From Symbiodinium natans (taxonomy: Eukaryota > Sar > Dinophyceae > Suessiales > Symbiodiniaceae), in the NCBI GenBank assembly GCA_905221605.1, contig CAJNDS010000009.1, positions 121,001-185,000 on the forward strand: a stretch of DNA of 64,000 bases, given 5' to 3'. The notes below the pieces were generated by a model. That model saw only the letters and a program-made list of their open reading frames with translations, did not search any database and was not told the DNA's origin. The translations under genes were made by a program, and so were the position numbers. This document shows positions 31,207 through 40,975 of the stretch, piece after piece. Within the stretch, counting starts at the first letter, position 1, and every line of letters begins with the position of its first letter.

Positions 31207-32067
31207 ATAAGAATGCTACGGCTCTGATATTATATCGTGATAGTACTAGAGCTTCAATTTGGTGATACTAGACGATAATGACATTATGGGAACATGATCC
31301 GTGCAAGCCTGCTGCAAAAGCGTCTGAGGTATAGGGCTTGGGGTCTACGAGCATGGGGACCTTGTTCAGAGAGTCTCGAAGGGCTGAGGGTCCAGGTACA
31401 TCTGGATCTAGCAGCGCTGACGGCTTTATTCGGGGATCCCTGAAATGCTATAAAACCTAAACCCTAACCGACCCCTAAAGCAATTGCAACCATACCCTGG
31501 AATACCGCAAGCGTCCTGTCATAGAATGCTGTCATAGGCAGACGGCTGGGCAAATTGGGTTGCTGTGGCTCTCGCGCCCTTTTGAGTAGTTGCACTTCAA
31601 GGATAAACCTTCGCGTTTGCTCCTCATGCTTGCTGAAAGGCATACGTGTGAGAATTCTTGCTGGGGTAGCCTTTAGGTGACTTCATGTTTCGGGCATAGG
31701 GCCAGGGAAGATTTCCGACGGATGTGCGTGGGTTGCCACGCACAGTGTCGGCAGAGCGGTTCGCCATTGCCCGAGGTGTCCCCCATGGATATCATTGAGT
31801 CTCACCCTGGCAACTACGTCTACGATGCGCCGCTTGGATTTGTACCCACCCGCCCAGCCACCCCACCTCCCCAACTCCTGGCGCGCGACAACCCACGCAC
31901 ACGCACCGAGGTTTGCTTCTTCTTTCGGAGGAGATTCGCTAGTCATTTTCAGAAATGGCACTCCTGACATCCTGGTTGTGATGCCACCACGTGTTGGCAC
32001 AGCATTCGGCAATCACCAATGGCCTTGATCTGGAAGACGCAGGCACGTCAGCTGAGCGTCCCCAACA
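31207..32067. other. Unique block with a weak ORF
   Basis: A 96-codon + frame (31677-31967) has a CVGCHAQC motif but no recognised fold; the opposite strand is equally open. Not called as a gene. Confidence 0.5.
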
Positions 32068-33543
32068 AACCCTAAACCCTAAACCCTAAACCCGAAACCC
32101 TAAACCCGAAACCCTAAACCCTAAACGTAGTGTGCCAGTGAGTCGACCGAACCCTTGCCTGCCGTTCGCGAGTGCGCGAGCCGAAACCCCAAGCAGCCAG
32201 GTTAGGGTTTGGGGTTTAGGGTTTAGGGTTTAGGGTTTAGGGTTTAGGGTTAGGGTTTAGGGTTTAGGGTTTAGGGTTTAGGGTTTAGGGTTTAGGGTTT
32301 AGGGTTTAGGGTTTAGGGTTTAGGGTTGTCAGCAAGTCCAGCTTCAAAAAGGCTTTCGCTGAGAGCCTCCCATGCCCCCTGCATTGATGAACTGAAGTCT
32401 GATTATCTTCATCCTATAGGGTTTAGGGTTTAAAGTTTAGGGTGTCGGGCTTCGGGTTTAGGGTTTAGGCTGGGTCTAGGGGTTTGAGAGTTTGGGTTCT
32501 GGGGATCTGGGGTATTTGTTTAGTTTAGGTAACTTTGATTGAGCAGCTTGGGTACTCGAAATCCCCCCCCCCCCAAACGGGAACTCAGCATTCACCTTTT
32601 TCCAAGAGAGAACTCGGCGACCCTAAACCCTCAACCCTCAACCCTAAACCCTCAACCCTAAACCCTAAACCCTCAGCCGCCAAACCCTCCACTCTTCGCC
32701 TGAAAGCTAGTGATCCCAAGCTCTAAAATGCTCAGCCCAATTCGGGTTTGAGGGTTTAGGGTTTTGGGTTTTGGGTTTAGGGTTGCTTTTAGCTCACATA
32801 CAGGGGCCCGTTTCATGAGAAGGGGTTGTGGGGTAGCTTAGAAACAGGTTTGGGGTATCAGGCCTGTCGGGTAGACTTGGGGTAGCAGGTCTGTCAGGTA
32901 TAGTTTTTGCATTCGTAGGCTCCTAAACCCTAAACCTTAACCCTGAACCCTAAACCCTAAGCCCTAAACCTTAAACCAACCCGTCGAGTCTTCCAAGGAA
33001 GCTGAAATGCCCTCTGGATAGATTGCTGGAGGCGCCATGGTGCTTGTTTAACAACCCTGAACCCTACTTGGAGCTTCATGGGTAGAACCCTCCTAAACCC
33101 AAGCCCTAGCTCTCAACCCTAAAGCCTAATCCCTTCCTAAAGCACAGCAACCCTGAAGCCCTTAAGCCTACCCCTGAACTCGCAACCCCAGCTCAACCCT
33201 TAAAAGCTGGACCCTCAACTGGCTTGAAGCCCCCCTAGAAGGCTTCTTTAGTAGCCCCTACAGCCCTAAAGAACATCGGCTGATGTTGCAATGTGCCAGA
33301 AGCCTCGTTCGAAATACTAGGGTTCAACAGGGCTTAGGCTCAACCCGGAAAACTGAAACCCCAAACCCCCTACCCCCTTAACCCCAAACCCCACCCCCAA
33401 ACCCCCAACACCCTAAGCCCGGCGGGGTGATTCAAGATGCAAGATGCCTTGGCATATGCAATGCCGGGGGGCAACACAAGCCGAAATGTCAAACCCTCAG
33501 CCCCAAACCCCCCAAAAGCCGAAACCCCTAACCCTCAACCCTA
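32068..33543. repeat. Telomere-type mosaic
   Basis: C tract 32068-32127; clean G tract 32200-32327 (18 units); C 32621-32675; G 32740-32785; C 32920-32980; degenerate C-rich sequence 33085-33420. Remnants of M8 (ACTTGGAGCTTCATGG at 33067). Confidence 0.5.
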
Positions 33544-33613
33544 CTTGGAGGTTCAGGGTACTTGCAGCCCCAATTTTAACTGTACTTCTAAGCCCCCTCA
33601 TGAACCTCCCACG
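33544..33613. mobile_element. TIR element M8, shortened copy
   Basis: CTTGGAGGTTCAGGGTACTT ... CATGAACCTCCCA; about half the length of the other copies. Confidence 0.5.
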
Positions 33614-34557
33614 TAAGCCCCAAAAGCCGAAAGTCCAAACCTGCGAGCCAGTTCTGGGCTCCGGGTGTAATTGGGGTCATTATCGAGGTGGGCGAAGTCT
33701 CTTGGCAAAGGGTTTAGGGTCTAGGAGTTTAGGGTTCAGGGCTTAAACCCTAAACCCTAAACCCTAAACCCTTAGGGTTGCGGGCCAGCTTGAGAGCAGA
33801 AGCAGCCACCAAAGCACAGCCTGAAGGCCCTAGACACAGCAGATACGGACCTCACCATCGTCGGGGACGTGCGAGGAAGCCATGCACTCAGTTTCCGAAC
33901 GCTAAACTTAGGGTTTAGGGTCTAGGGTCTAGGGTTTAGGGAAGGCAACTAAGCTCACACCCTCCATATTCTAAATTCTGGTGACCCCGTCCTGTGAAAT
34001 GCCCATATAATTTTCTAGGCATCGCCATCACAGCTCGGCGTTAAAATGAGCTTCGCAGCACACCGCGCTTTCAAAATCTTGGGCTGCTTTGCGGCCCTAA
34101 ATGCCAGGGCCTAAACTCTAAACCCTAAACTCTAGAAACCCTACAAACCCTAAACCGCCTAACGAGAGTCGAAACCGTCTAATGCCGTAAGAAGCCCTAT
34201 AAACTTTAACCCCTAGAAACCCCTTAAACCCTAAGCCGCCTCAAGCCGTAAATTGCTAAGCCACCGCTCCCTGTGGCGAGTGTCCCTGAGCAACCCAGCG
34301 AAACCCTGTAAAGAGCGCCGCTCCCAACACCTGATGGTGTGGCGCGCGGCTGCCTAGGCAGGCCAAAAAGGGTTTAGAGTTTAGGGTTTAGGGTTTAGGG
34401 TTTAGGGTTTAGGGTGTAGAAGGGTGTCCCAGGGTTCAAGGTTTAGGGTTTAGGGCTGCCCCAAACTAAAACTCCAAATCGGTACAGCAACAGAAAGGGG
34501 CCCAAAGCCCGAAATCCACAAACCCTAGCCCCCGAAAACTCGAAATCAGACACGGAA
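33614..34557. repeat. Intergenic with decayed telomeric tracts
   Basis: C 33745-33775, G 33905-33945, decayed C 34110-34250 and G 34370-34450; no gene recognised. Confidence 0.5.
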
Positions 34558-34661
34558 CTACTATTTTCTTACACCCCCCAACGGCAAAATATGTTTTCTT
34601 TATAAGGGTAATTCAGGGATTATGATCTTTGATTTTGTTGGGGTTCTTAAGCAACTAGTAG
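34558..34661. mobile_element. TIR element M2 with 4-bp duplication GGAA
   Basis: CTACTATTTTCTTACACCCC ... GGGGTTCTTAAGCAACTAGTAG between GGAA at 34554-34557 and 34662-34665. Confidence 0.5.
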
Positions 34662-35910
34662 GGAAGCAGCCAACACTTGTGCAAAGTGCATGCTCAAGAT
34701 CCGTCGAGCGCTTGCCAGGGTTTGGGGGGTGGTTAGTCAGGGCTGAGGGGTTCCCAGGGATTAGGTTTTCGGGTTTAGGGTTTAGGGTTTAGGGTTTCAT
34801 GAAGGGCAATGCCAGGCGTGGATCCTGGCAAGCCTGCGGAAGAACAAAGGGTTTAGGGCTTCGGGTTTAGGGTTTAGGGTTTAGGGTTTAGGGCTTGAGG
34901 CCCATGCCGGGCGTGTATCCTCAGAGCCTGCTGTAAAAAATAGTGATTAGGGTTTGGGTTTAGGGTTAGGGTTTGCATGAGGGGTTTGGGTTTAAGGAGT
35001 TTAGGATTTAGAGGGCTTTACTGCGCCTGCAACTCCGCGCCTGAGGCGTGGTAAGCGATTGGAATGCTCCTGGGCCGAACACCATGTGATGCGAAATGTC
35101 GGTCCTAAACCCCAGACTCTAAATCCTTGACCCTAAAGCCTATACCCTAAACCCGAAACCGTAAGCCCCAAACCCTAGACCCCAAACCCCAAACCCTAAA
35201 CCCTAAACCCCAAACCCTAAACCTAAACCCTGTACCCTTCAACTCCAAGCCACAGCAAGCCACGAGCAAAGTACTGATTTCGGTTTTGACTCCACGGCTC
35301 TTTGTAGACATGGGTTTAGGGTTTAGGGTTTAGGGTTTAGGGTTTGGGGTTCAGGATTTGGGGTTGAGGGTTTAGGGTTTAGGGGTTTCAAGGAAAGGTA
35401 CCCATCTTATTCCTAGGTTACTCCTGGGTCTACCCTAAACCCTAAACCCTAAACCAGGCGTCCAAAAGACAATCCCCAGGTCGGCTCTTTCGTGTCTCTA
35501 ACTGCAGACGTCGATGGACTGCCTGCTGGTCGGTTTATCTACGTATCCATCTACAACCCCCCCCCCCCCCCCCCCCCCGGCCACCTACCACATCTAGCAA
35601 GCCACTCACAAAACGCTCGATCCCGAACATGGAGCGTCCCAGACCCTAAACCCTAAGCCCTAGACTCTCTGAGGAGGCCAACCCTCCGAGCAGACAGATT
35701 GGGATGTACGATCGGATCGTGAAAGTCGATGGCACGCAGTGCCCAGGACTGTGGCCTCAATCAGGGCTGAGGTGTTGGGTTTAGGGTTTAGGGTTTGGGG
35801 TGTCAGTCCTGGCATGAAGCAGCTTCCAGGTTCAAAAGGGTTTTGGGTGTTGCCATTCTACATCGGCCCCTTGCAGTCGTAGCCCCCATGCACCCTCCAA
35901 TCCCTGAATT
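34662..35910. repeat. Telomere-type mosaic
   Basis: G tracts 34765-34797, 34855-34890 and 35311-35390; C 35140-35235. The island GCCAGGCGTGGATCCTGGCA (34811) recurs imperfectly after the next tract (34902). Right half of an IE-B element at 35388-35432. Poly-C 35556-35578. Confidence 0.5.
35697..35750 (+). CDS. PDZ-like exon fragment (weak candidate)
   Basis: QIGMYDRIVKVDGTQC resembles the GDrI..VNG strand-turn of PDZ domains. A similar piece is at 53061. No splice sites verified. Confidence 0.5.
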
Positions 35911-36009
35911 TGGGATGTTCCCCGCAAAACTAGCAGTCCTTAATCGGGATTATAGTACCCCCCATTTATAATCCCGATGAAGGACTGCTAGTAGAAGGGG
36001 GAACATGCC
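35911..36009. mobile_element. TIR element M1, uninterrupted
   Basis: TGGGATGTTCCCCGC ... GGGGGAACATGCCA with CAGTCCTTAATCGGGATTAT / ATAATCCCGATGAAGGACTG arms. Confidence 0.5.
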
Positions 36010-37240
36010 AACCCTAAATCCTTGGGTACTTTTCGTCGTGGCATGTTCTTCCCGATAGCATGGAGCAGGGCGGAGGTTGCACCTGCTACTATGAGAGTTG
36101 CGTTCTTGCCGTTTCGGTTTTGGGTCGGGTTCTCCTCCCTTTCTGTACAGTTCAGTTCGGTGCCTCTGCCCTCCCTGCCACCCCTCCACGTCCATCCAGC
36201 CCAGCCAACTTCCCCACTCGGCCCTTCCATGAAAGAGGTTGTTTGGTGTATAGGGTTCAGGGTTTAGGGTCCCTTCGGACATTTTGTATTTTCCGTTTTT
36301 CAGTCTAAGAGGATCATATTCAGGAAAGTTTGAAAGGGCCAAGCTAGTGCTTGGTTGGAGGGAAGGACCTGGAAGGTTGATGACGAGACTGGGCTGGAGG
36401 GAGACCTGCTCGCAGGGATATAATCCTAAACCCTAAACCCAAATCCTTGGTGTGCGGATGGAGGGCGAGGGCTTAGATCGCGAGGGAGGGAGGGAGGGAG
36501 GGAGGGTTGAGTGTGGTCTCCATGTTGTGAATGGTTTCATAGCTGGTTTAAGAGGAAATTTACCATTTGTGCCAAATTTTGCAACTAAGGCTTGAATACA
36601 TTCACGAATATTGTAATTTGGTGTTTGCTTGAAATAATATTTAACATTTCGAGGGGATGGGGTTAGGGGTTAGGGTGTCGGGCTTAGGGTTTAGGTCTTA
36701 GCTTTTCCTTCTTTTTTTGCCGGGGGGGGGGGGGGGGTTCATAAGCAAATAGTAGCTTAGGTCATCAGTCTAGTATAGTCAGAGGGTGCCCCTCCCTGTA
36801 GCGGATTTCGGGCGGTTTAGGGTTTAGGGTTAAAACCGATGAGTACCCTGGCGCAGGGAAGAGGTGATTTGATCAGTCGAGGTCACGCCAGGGTTCACCC
36901 CAGCATGCACATGCTGTGATTCAAAAGAAGGCGTATGCTGATGGGGATGTGGAGATGACTCGCAATGTGTGGGGCAGTACGGCCAAACATGCGCGGAATC
37001 CGAGTTGAAGTGGGACCAAGCCTACAGTAAACTCCAGGAAGTCGGAACATGGTTTGAGGATGATTAGAGCTGGGATTCCCGTTAGTATACCTGTTGTGGT
37101 ATGGGGATAAGGATGTTCCAGCTTCCTGGAGTTTCCTGTAGAAGGTTCAGCTAATGTGCCGCCCGTAGGAACGAAAGAGATCGTCAAGCTCCTCACGGAC
37201 AAGGCCCGGGGGGAAAGAGGTAGTTTTAAGGAATTTCCTT
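36010..37240. other. Intergenic with scattered element fragments
   Basis: Opposed 80-130-codon frames at 35950-36342, no family recognised. IE-C-like fragment 36265-36345. (GGGA)n 36483-36505. Right half of an M2 element (36715-36755, GGTTCATAAGCAAATAGTAG) whose left half is replaced by telomere-type sequence. 36840-37240 is unique. Confidence 0.5.
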
Positions 37241-37341
37241 TTGGGATGTTACCCCTTATACTAACAGTCCTTAAACGGGATTCTAATAGGGGGTACTAGA
37301 ATCCCGATTAAGGGCTGTTCGGATACGGGGGAACATCCCAA
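37241..37341. mobile_element. TIR element M1, best-preserved copy
   Basis: Perfect 10-bp ends TTGGGATGTT / AACATCCCAA; inner CAGTCCTTAAACGGGATTCT / AGAATCCCGATTAAGGGCTG. Fully hairpin-forming and non-coding. Confidence 0.5.
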
Positions 37342-37719
37342 TATTTCTTAATTCAGGGGCATCGGGCTCGCTAGGTACATTAGGTCTAAACCCAAACCCT
37401 GAACCCTAAACCCTAAACCCTAAACCCTAAACCCGTTGTTGCCCTCAGTCTTGGGGGCAGGGAGCATTCAGCTGCGAGCTGCCAGGCGGGACCCGAGACG
37501 CCCGCCTGAAACCCTAAACCCTAAACCCTAAACCCTAAACCTCAAGCTTAGAACCCTGCATTTCTTCTGGGGAAGAATGGAGGACCCTTACTCGGTTCGT
37601 GCCCAGGAGGTTAAATGAAGCTACCGCGACGCATTATAGAAAATCAATGGTCTAGTGCCCTTATTCAGGTGACTTACTTTACGCCAATCAACAGAAGCCC
37701 ACCTTATTCAAGAGGATTC
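37342..37719. other. Intergenic, two C-strand tracts
   Basis: C tracts 37395-37435 and 37508-37543; otherwise unique. Confidence 0.5.
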
Positions 37720-38250
37720 CCTAAACCCTAGAAACCCTGTCAACCCTAAACCCTAGAAGCCCTATATACCCTATAGATCCTAAACCCTAGAAACCCAGAA
37801 ACCTTATAGATCCTATACATCCTAAACCCTGTAAACCCTATAGATCCTAAACCCTATATAAACCCTAGACCCTAAAGACCCTAAACCCTATAAATGCTGG
37901 AAACCCTATAAACCCTTTGGATCCTAAACCCCATAAACCCTAGAAACCCTATAAGCCCTTTAGATCTAAACCCTACAAAACCGGTAAACCCTATAAACCC
38001 TACAAACCCTAAACCCTATAGAACCTATACCCTAGAAACCCTACAAACCCTAAAAACCTAAACCCTATACCCTATAGATCCTAAACCCTAGAAACCCTAG
38101 AAACCCTGAACCCAATAGATCCTAAACCAAAGAAACCCTAGAACCTAGAAACCCTAGAAACCCTAGAAACCCTAGAAACCCTAGAAACCCTGGAAACCCT
38201 AGAAACCCTAAACCCTACAAATCCTAAGCCCTATAAACCCTGGAAACCCT
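37720..38250. repeat. Decayed AAACCCTA(T/G) array
   Basis: More than 500 bases of 8-10-base units such as AAACCCTAG, AAACCCTAT and AGATCCT. The telomeric 7-mer has drifted into longer unit lengths; a homogeneous GAAACCCTA block is at 38140-38212. Confidence 0.5.
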
Positions 38251-38332
38251 CGTCCTCAGAATTCCAGGTCGCCTCGGGGGTGACGATCACCTTTCAGCGA
38301 CCGCAGGAGTGGAGCTCTCAGAGCACTCGCTG

Positions 38333-39156
38333 TTTAGGGTTTAGGGTTTAGGGTTGTTTAGGGTTTAGGGTTTAGGGTTTAGGGTTTAGGGTTTAGGGTT
38401 TAGGGTTTCGGTGCCTGGAAGCACAAAGAACCCAACACAGGGCTCGATAACGTGAGTCTAGAGGGTTTACGGTTTACGGTTTGGGGTTTAGGGTTTAGGG
38501 TTTAGGGTTTATTTAGGGTTTAGGGTTTATTTAGGGTTTAGGGTTTAGGGTTAGGGTTTAGGGTTTAGGGGATCCTGAGTTTTTTTTTTTTGCTTGGGGA
38601 GGTTGAGAGTCTCGGGGGGTGCAGGAGGGGTCCAGGGGTTTAGGGTTGAGGGTTTAGGGTTGGGGGTTTAGGGTTTAGGGTTTAGGGTTTAGGGTTTAGG
38701 GTTTGGGGTTGCGAGTGTTGAAAAAGGTTGAGTGTTTAGCCCCAGACCGAAAACCCAAACCCCAACCCCCAAACCCCAAACCTCAAACCTCTTAAACCCA
38801 AAAGGTTTCGTGCATGGAAGGTGGCTCTGGCTTGGAAGGCTCGAGGTTTTCTGTGAGAGAGAGAGAGAGAGAGCACAGCAGGAGCGCAAGGAGAGCGGCA
38901 GGGAACCCTAAACCCCAAACCCCAAACCCCAAACCCCAAACCCTAAACCCTAAACCCTAAACCCTAAACCCTAAACCCTAAACCCTAAACCCTAAACCCT
39001 AAACCCTAAACCCTAAACCCTAAACCCTAAACCCTGGCAGGCAGAGCGTTCAGGGAGTTCAGGGCTCAGCAGGGTTCAGGGAGTGCAGGGAGTGCAGGGA
39101 GCTCAGGGTCTGGGGTTTGAGGTCTCGGCTTTTGCTTGCAGGGTCCCGGGAGGGTT
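38333..39156. repeat. Telomeric tracts left of the LTR element
   Basis: G tracts 38333-38410, 38465-38570 (some TTTATTTAGGG units) and 38635-38708; C tract 38906-39035 (18 units, first ones CCCCAAA). Between 39036 and 39110 AGGGAGTTCAGGG / GCAGGGAGTGC decayed repeats lead to the insertion site. Confidence 0.5.
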
Positions 39157-39161
39157 TAGGG

Positions 39162-39464
39162 TGCGGAGCTGCAGCTGGTATTGTAGGAAAGAGTTAGTGT
39201 TGGGAGTTGGAAGGGTTAACAAACCCGGAAATCTTGTTTGGCTCAAGATGGCCAGAAGTACTAAGGCCACAAGCTCAAAAAAGGTAGAGCCCGCGTGGTT
39301 GGGGTTGGGGTTGGTTCCTAGGTGCTTAGGCATAGGCCCCCTTTACTCCCTTCCCTGGTTCTCCTGGTCCGTGTTCTGTGTTTGTTGTGCTGGTCGATCT
39401 GGGGAATATAAGTTCTGGGCGGTCTTTGGGGTTGATCCCTCTCCCCCTTTGGTTGCCCCCCGTA
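39162..39464 (+). repeat. 5' long terminal repeat
   Basis: Matches the 3' copy base for base as read. It contains a TATA-like AATATA at 39405-39410 and an ATG at 39248 that opens a frame (MARSTKATSSKK...) continuous with ORF1 except for one TGA in the primer site. Confidence 0.5.
39237..39247 (+). promoter_or_regulatory. Spliced-leader-like 11-mer before an ATG in the LTR
   Basis: TTTGGCTCAAG equals the last 11 bases of the conserved dinoflagellate spliced leader, recalled as ending ..TTTTGGCTCAAG, and is followed directly by ATG. The same 11-mer recurs in the 3' LTR (47820-47830) and at 23955-23965. It could be a relic of a trans-spliced transcript; chance cannot be excluded. Confidence 0.5.
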
Positions 39465-39476
39465 GGTTATGAGCCC
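39465..39476 (+). promoter_or_regulatory. Primer-binding site, half-tRNA-iMet type
   Basis: GGTTATGAGCCC directly abuts the 5' LTR. It is complementary to GGGCUCAUAACC, the anticodon-loop region of eukaryotic initiator tRNA-Met. Drosophila copia and yeast Ty5 prime from a cut 5' half of this tRNA, so the site suggests copia-type replication. Confidence 0.5.
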
Positions 39477-39532
39477 AAATTAGGTTCCCTGCGGTTAAGT
39501 GTTCTCTCAAGGTTTTTTGGGATCAAGAAGCA

Positions 39533-40975
39533 ATGCCTTCTCCCAAACGATGGCTCCAGCCTTCCTCGGATGGTGGACAGAATGGTGGAGCTGGAAATGG
39601 TGCAGCTGAGTCTCTGGGTGAAAGGGCGGTGCTGGAAGAGGTGATGCCTGGCGCTCAAGAACATCTGGAAGAAGCCTTGGTTGCAGAAGACTCCAATGTG
39701 GGTATGAATCCCAATGTGGATATGGTTAGCAATGCTGAAGCTGAAGGACGTGCTGTTTCTGTATCGCCAAAGCCTGGTGAAAAAAGGAGCTGGGACGCGA
39801 CTGGTGGTATAGACCGTGAAATGGAGGTGACTGTTTTACGCGTGTTGCACAAACATGGGTATCAGCCGTCTACTTCGACTTCGGGCCGAATGGTAGACCA
39901 AGGGTCTCAGACCAATCTGAGTGGAGAAGTGCTGCAAGCTGCCAGGAGGCCTCTGAACAAGATTAAAGGGGATCCCTCGGCGAGTTCCCTGGGTGGTGGA
40001 AGCGGTTACGAACAGAAGGGTGCGGACAGCTTTGAAGCCGCACCAACTGCTGAATACGCCATGGGGGAAGAGGAGATCTTACAGATGGAGGCTGAAAGGT
40101 TGCGCCAGTTGTCAGAAGAAGAGGATGAGATGCATCAAGTCTCTGAAAGGGATGGTTTTCGGAAAGATGAGCATCTGATCAAAGCGTGCGATGGGACAAC
40201 GTGGGAATGGCACTTCCACGAAGATGGGAGACAATATTACTACTGCCTGGATACGCAGGAAAGCAAGTGGACGCTGTCGGATGTAGGTGAAAAGGTGAAA
40301 AGCGACAACGTGGTTGGGTCTCCTTCGGGCAATGGGCTGGAAGTGGAGACTGAACTGGGTCCTTTATCGACTACACCGACACCTGAGTCTACGAAGGCAT
40401 TCCAGGGTAGTGTAAATAGTGTAGGTGAACAAGATTTTTCCTCTACTATCAGGGATAGCGGTCCTAGGGCTGGTGGTGACGCCCCGACCTCGGGTTCTCC
40501 TGATGAAGAGGGGATTTCTCGAAACCGAGCAGACATCGCTGAAGCTCAACATCTGGATCGGGAAGAGATGGAGGCGCTTTCTGAGGGTGTGGCAGCGGTG
40601 GAATCGGTGGGTCCAGAAGAAAAAATGCCCAATGTGGAGATCGAAATTGTGTCGGCTGCAGAAGAGCGAGTGGTGGATGTGGTACCTGTCGTTCAGGAAG
40701 ATGGTCCTGGAGATTTGGATGACGGAGGGAAAAAGTCGTGCGTTACGCCTGAGGAGGTCTCTTCGGTTGGTGCCAATGATTCTGCCATTCAAGGGAAAAA
40801 GGAAACTTCTGAAACTGCTGGAGACACGGTTGATCGGAAAGATGAGGCCTGGAGCGCCAATGAAGCGCGGGTCAACGTGCCAGATAGTACCTGGAGTGCA
40901 GAAAAAGCACGGGTTGAGGCGCATATGGTGTCACGTTCACTGCAACAATGGGGCGCAGGTCTCCGTAGCAGCTGA
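39533..40975 (+). CDS. LTR element ORF1: acidic protein with WW domain
   Basis: 480 residues, starting 68 bases after the 5' LTR. Most of it is acidic, low-complexity Glu/Ser/Val/Gly-rich sequence. Residues 224-246 form a WW-like domain: Trp, then DGRQYYY, then Trp 22 residues after the first. WW domains bind Pro-rich peptides and occur in RNA-processing factors. The frame stays open upstream to 39473. ORF2 continues the same style of acidic sequence in the +1 frame right after the stop, so ORF1 and ORF2 may be one product joined by +1 frameshifting, or one ancestral frame split by an indel. Confidence 0.5.
   Translation: MPSPKRWLQPSSDGGQNGGAGNGAAESLGERAVLEEVMPGAQEHLEEALVAEDSNVGMNPNVDMVSNAEAEGRAVSVSPKPGEKRSWDATGGIDREMEVTVLRVLHKHGYQPSTSTSGRMVDQGSQTNLSGEVLQAARRPLNKIKGDPSASSLGGGSGYEQKGADSFEAAPTAEYAMGEEEILQMEAERLRQLSEEEDEMHQVSERDGFRKDEHLIKACDGTTWEWHFHEDGRQYYYCLDTQESKWTLSDVGEKVKSDNVVGSPSGNGLEVETELGPLSTTPTPESTKAFQGSVNSVGEQDFSSTIRDSGPRAGGDAPTSGSPDEEGISRNRADIAEAQHLDREEMEALSEGVAAVESVGPEEKMPNVEIEIVSAAEERVVDVVPVVQEDGPGDLDDGGKKSCVTPEEVSSVGANDSAIQGKKETSETAGDTVDRKDEAWSANEARVNVPDSTWSAEKARVEAHMVSRSLQQWGAGLRSS

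Noticed and set aside
39083-39472. 129-codon frame across the 5' LTR as an independent gene
   Set aside because: It is LTR sequence, repeated identically in the 3' copy, and starts in degenerate telomeric repeats.
40425-40950. N-terminal 175 codons of ORF2 as genuine protein
   Set aside because: Trp/Arg-rich composition typical of a shadow frame over ORF1, which carries the WW domain here in another frame.
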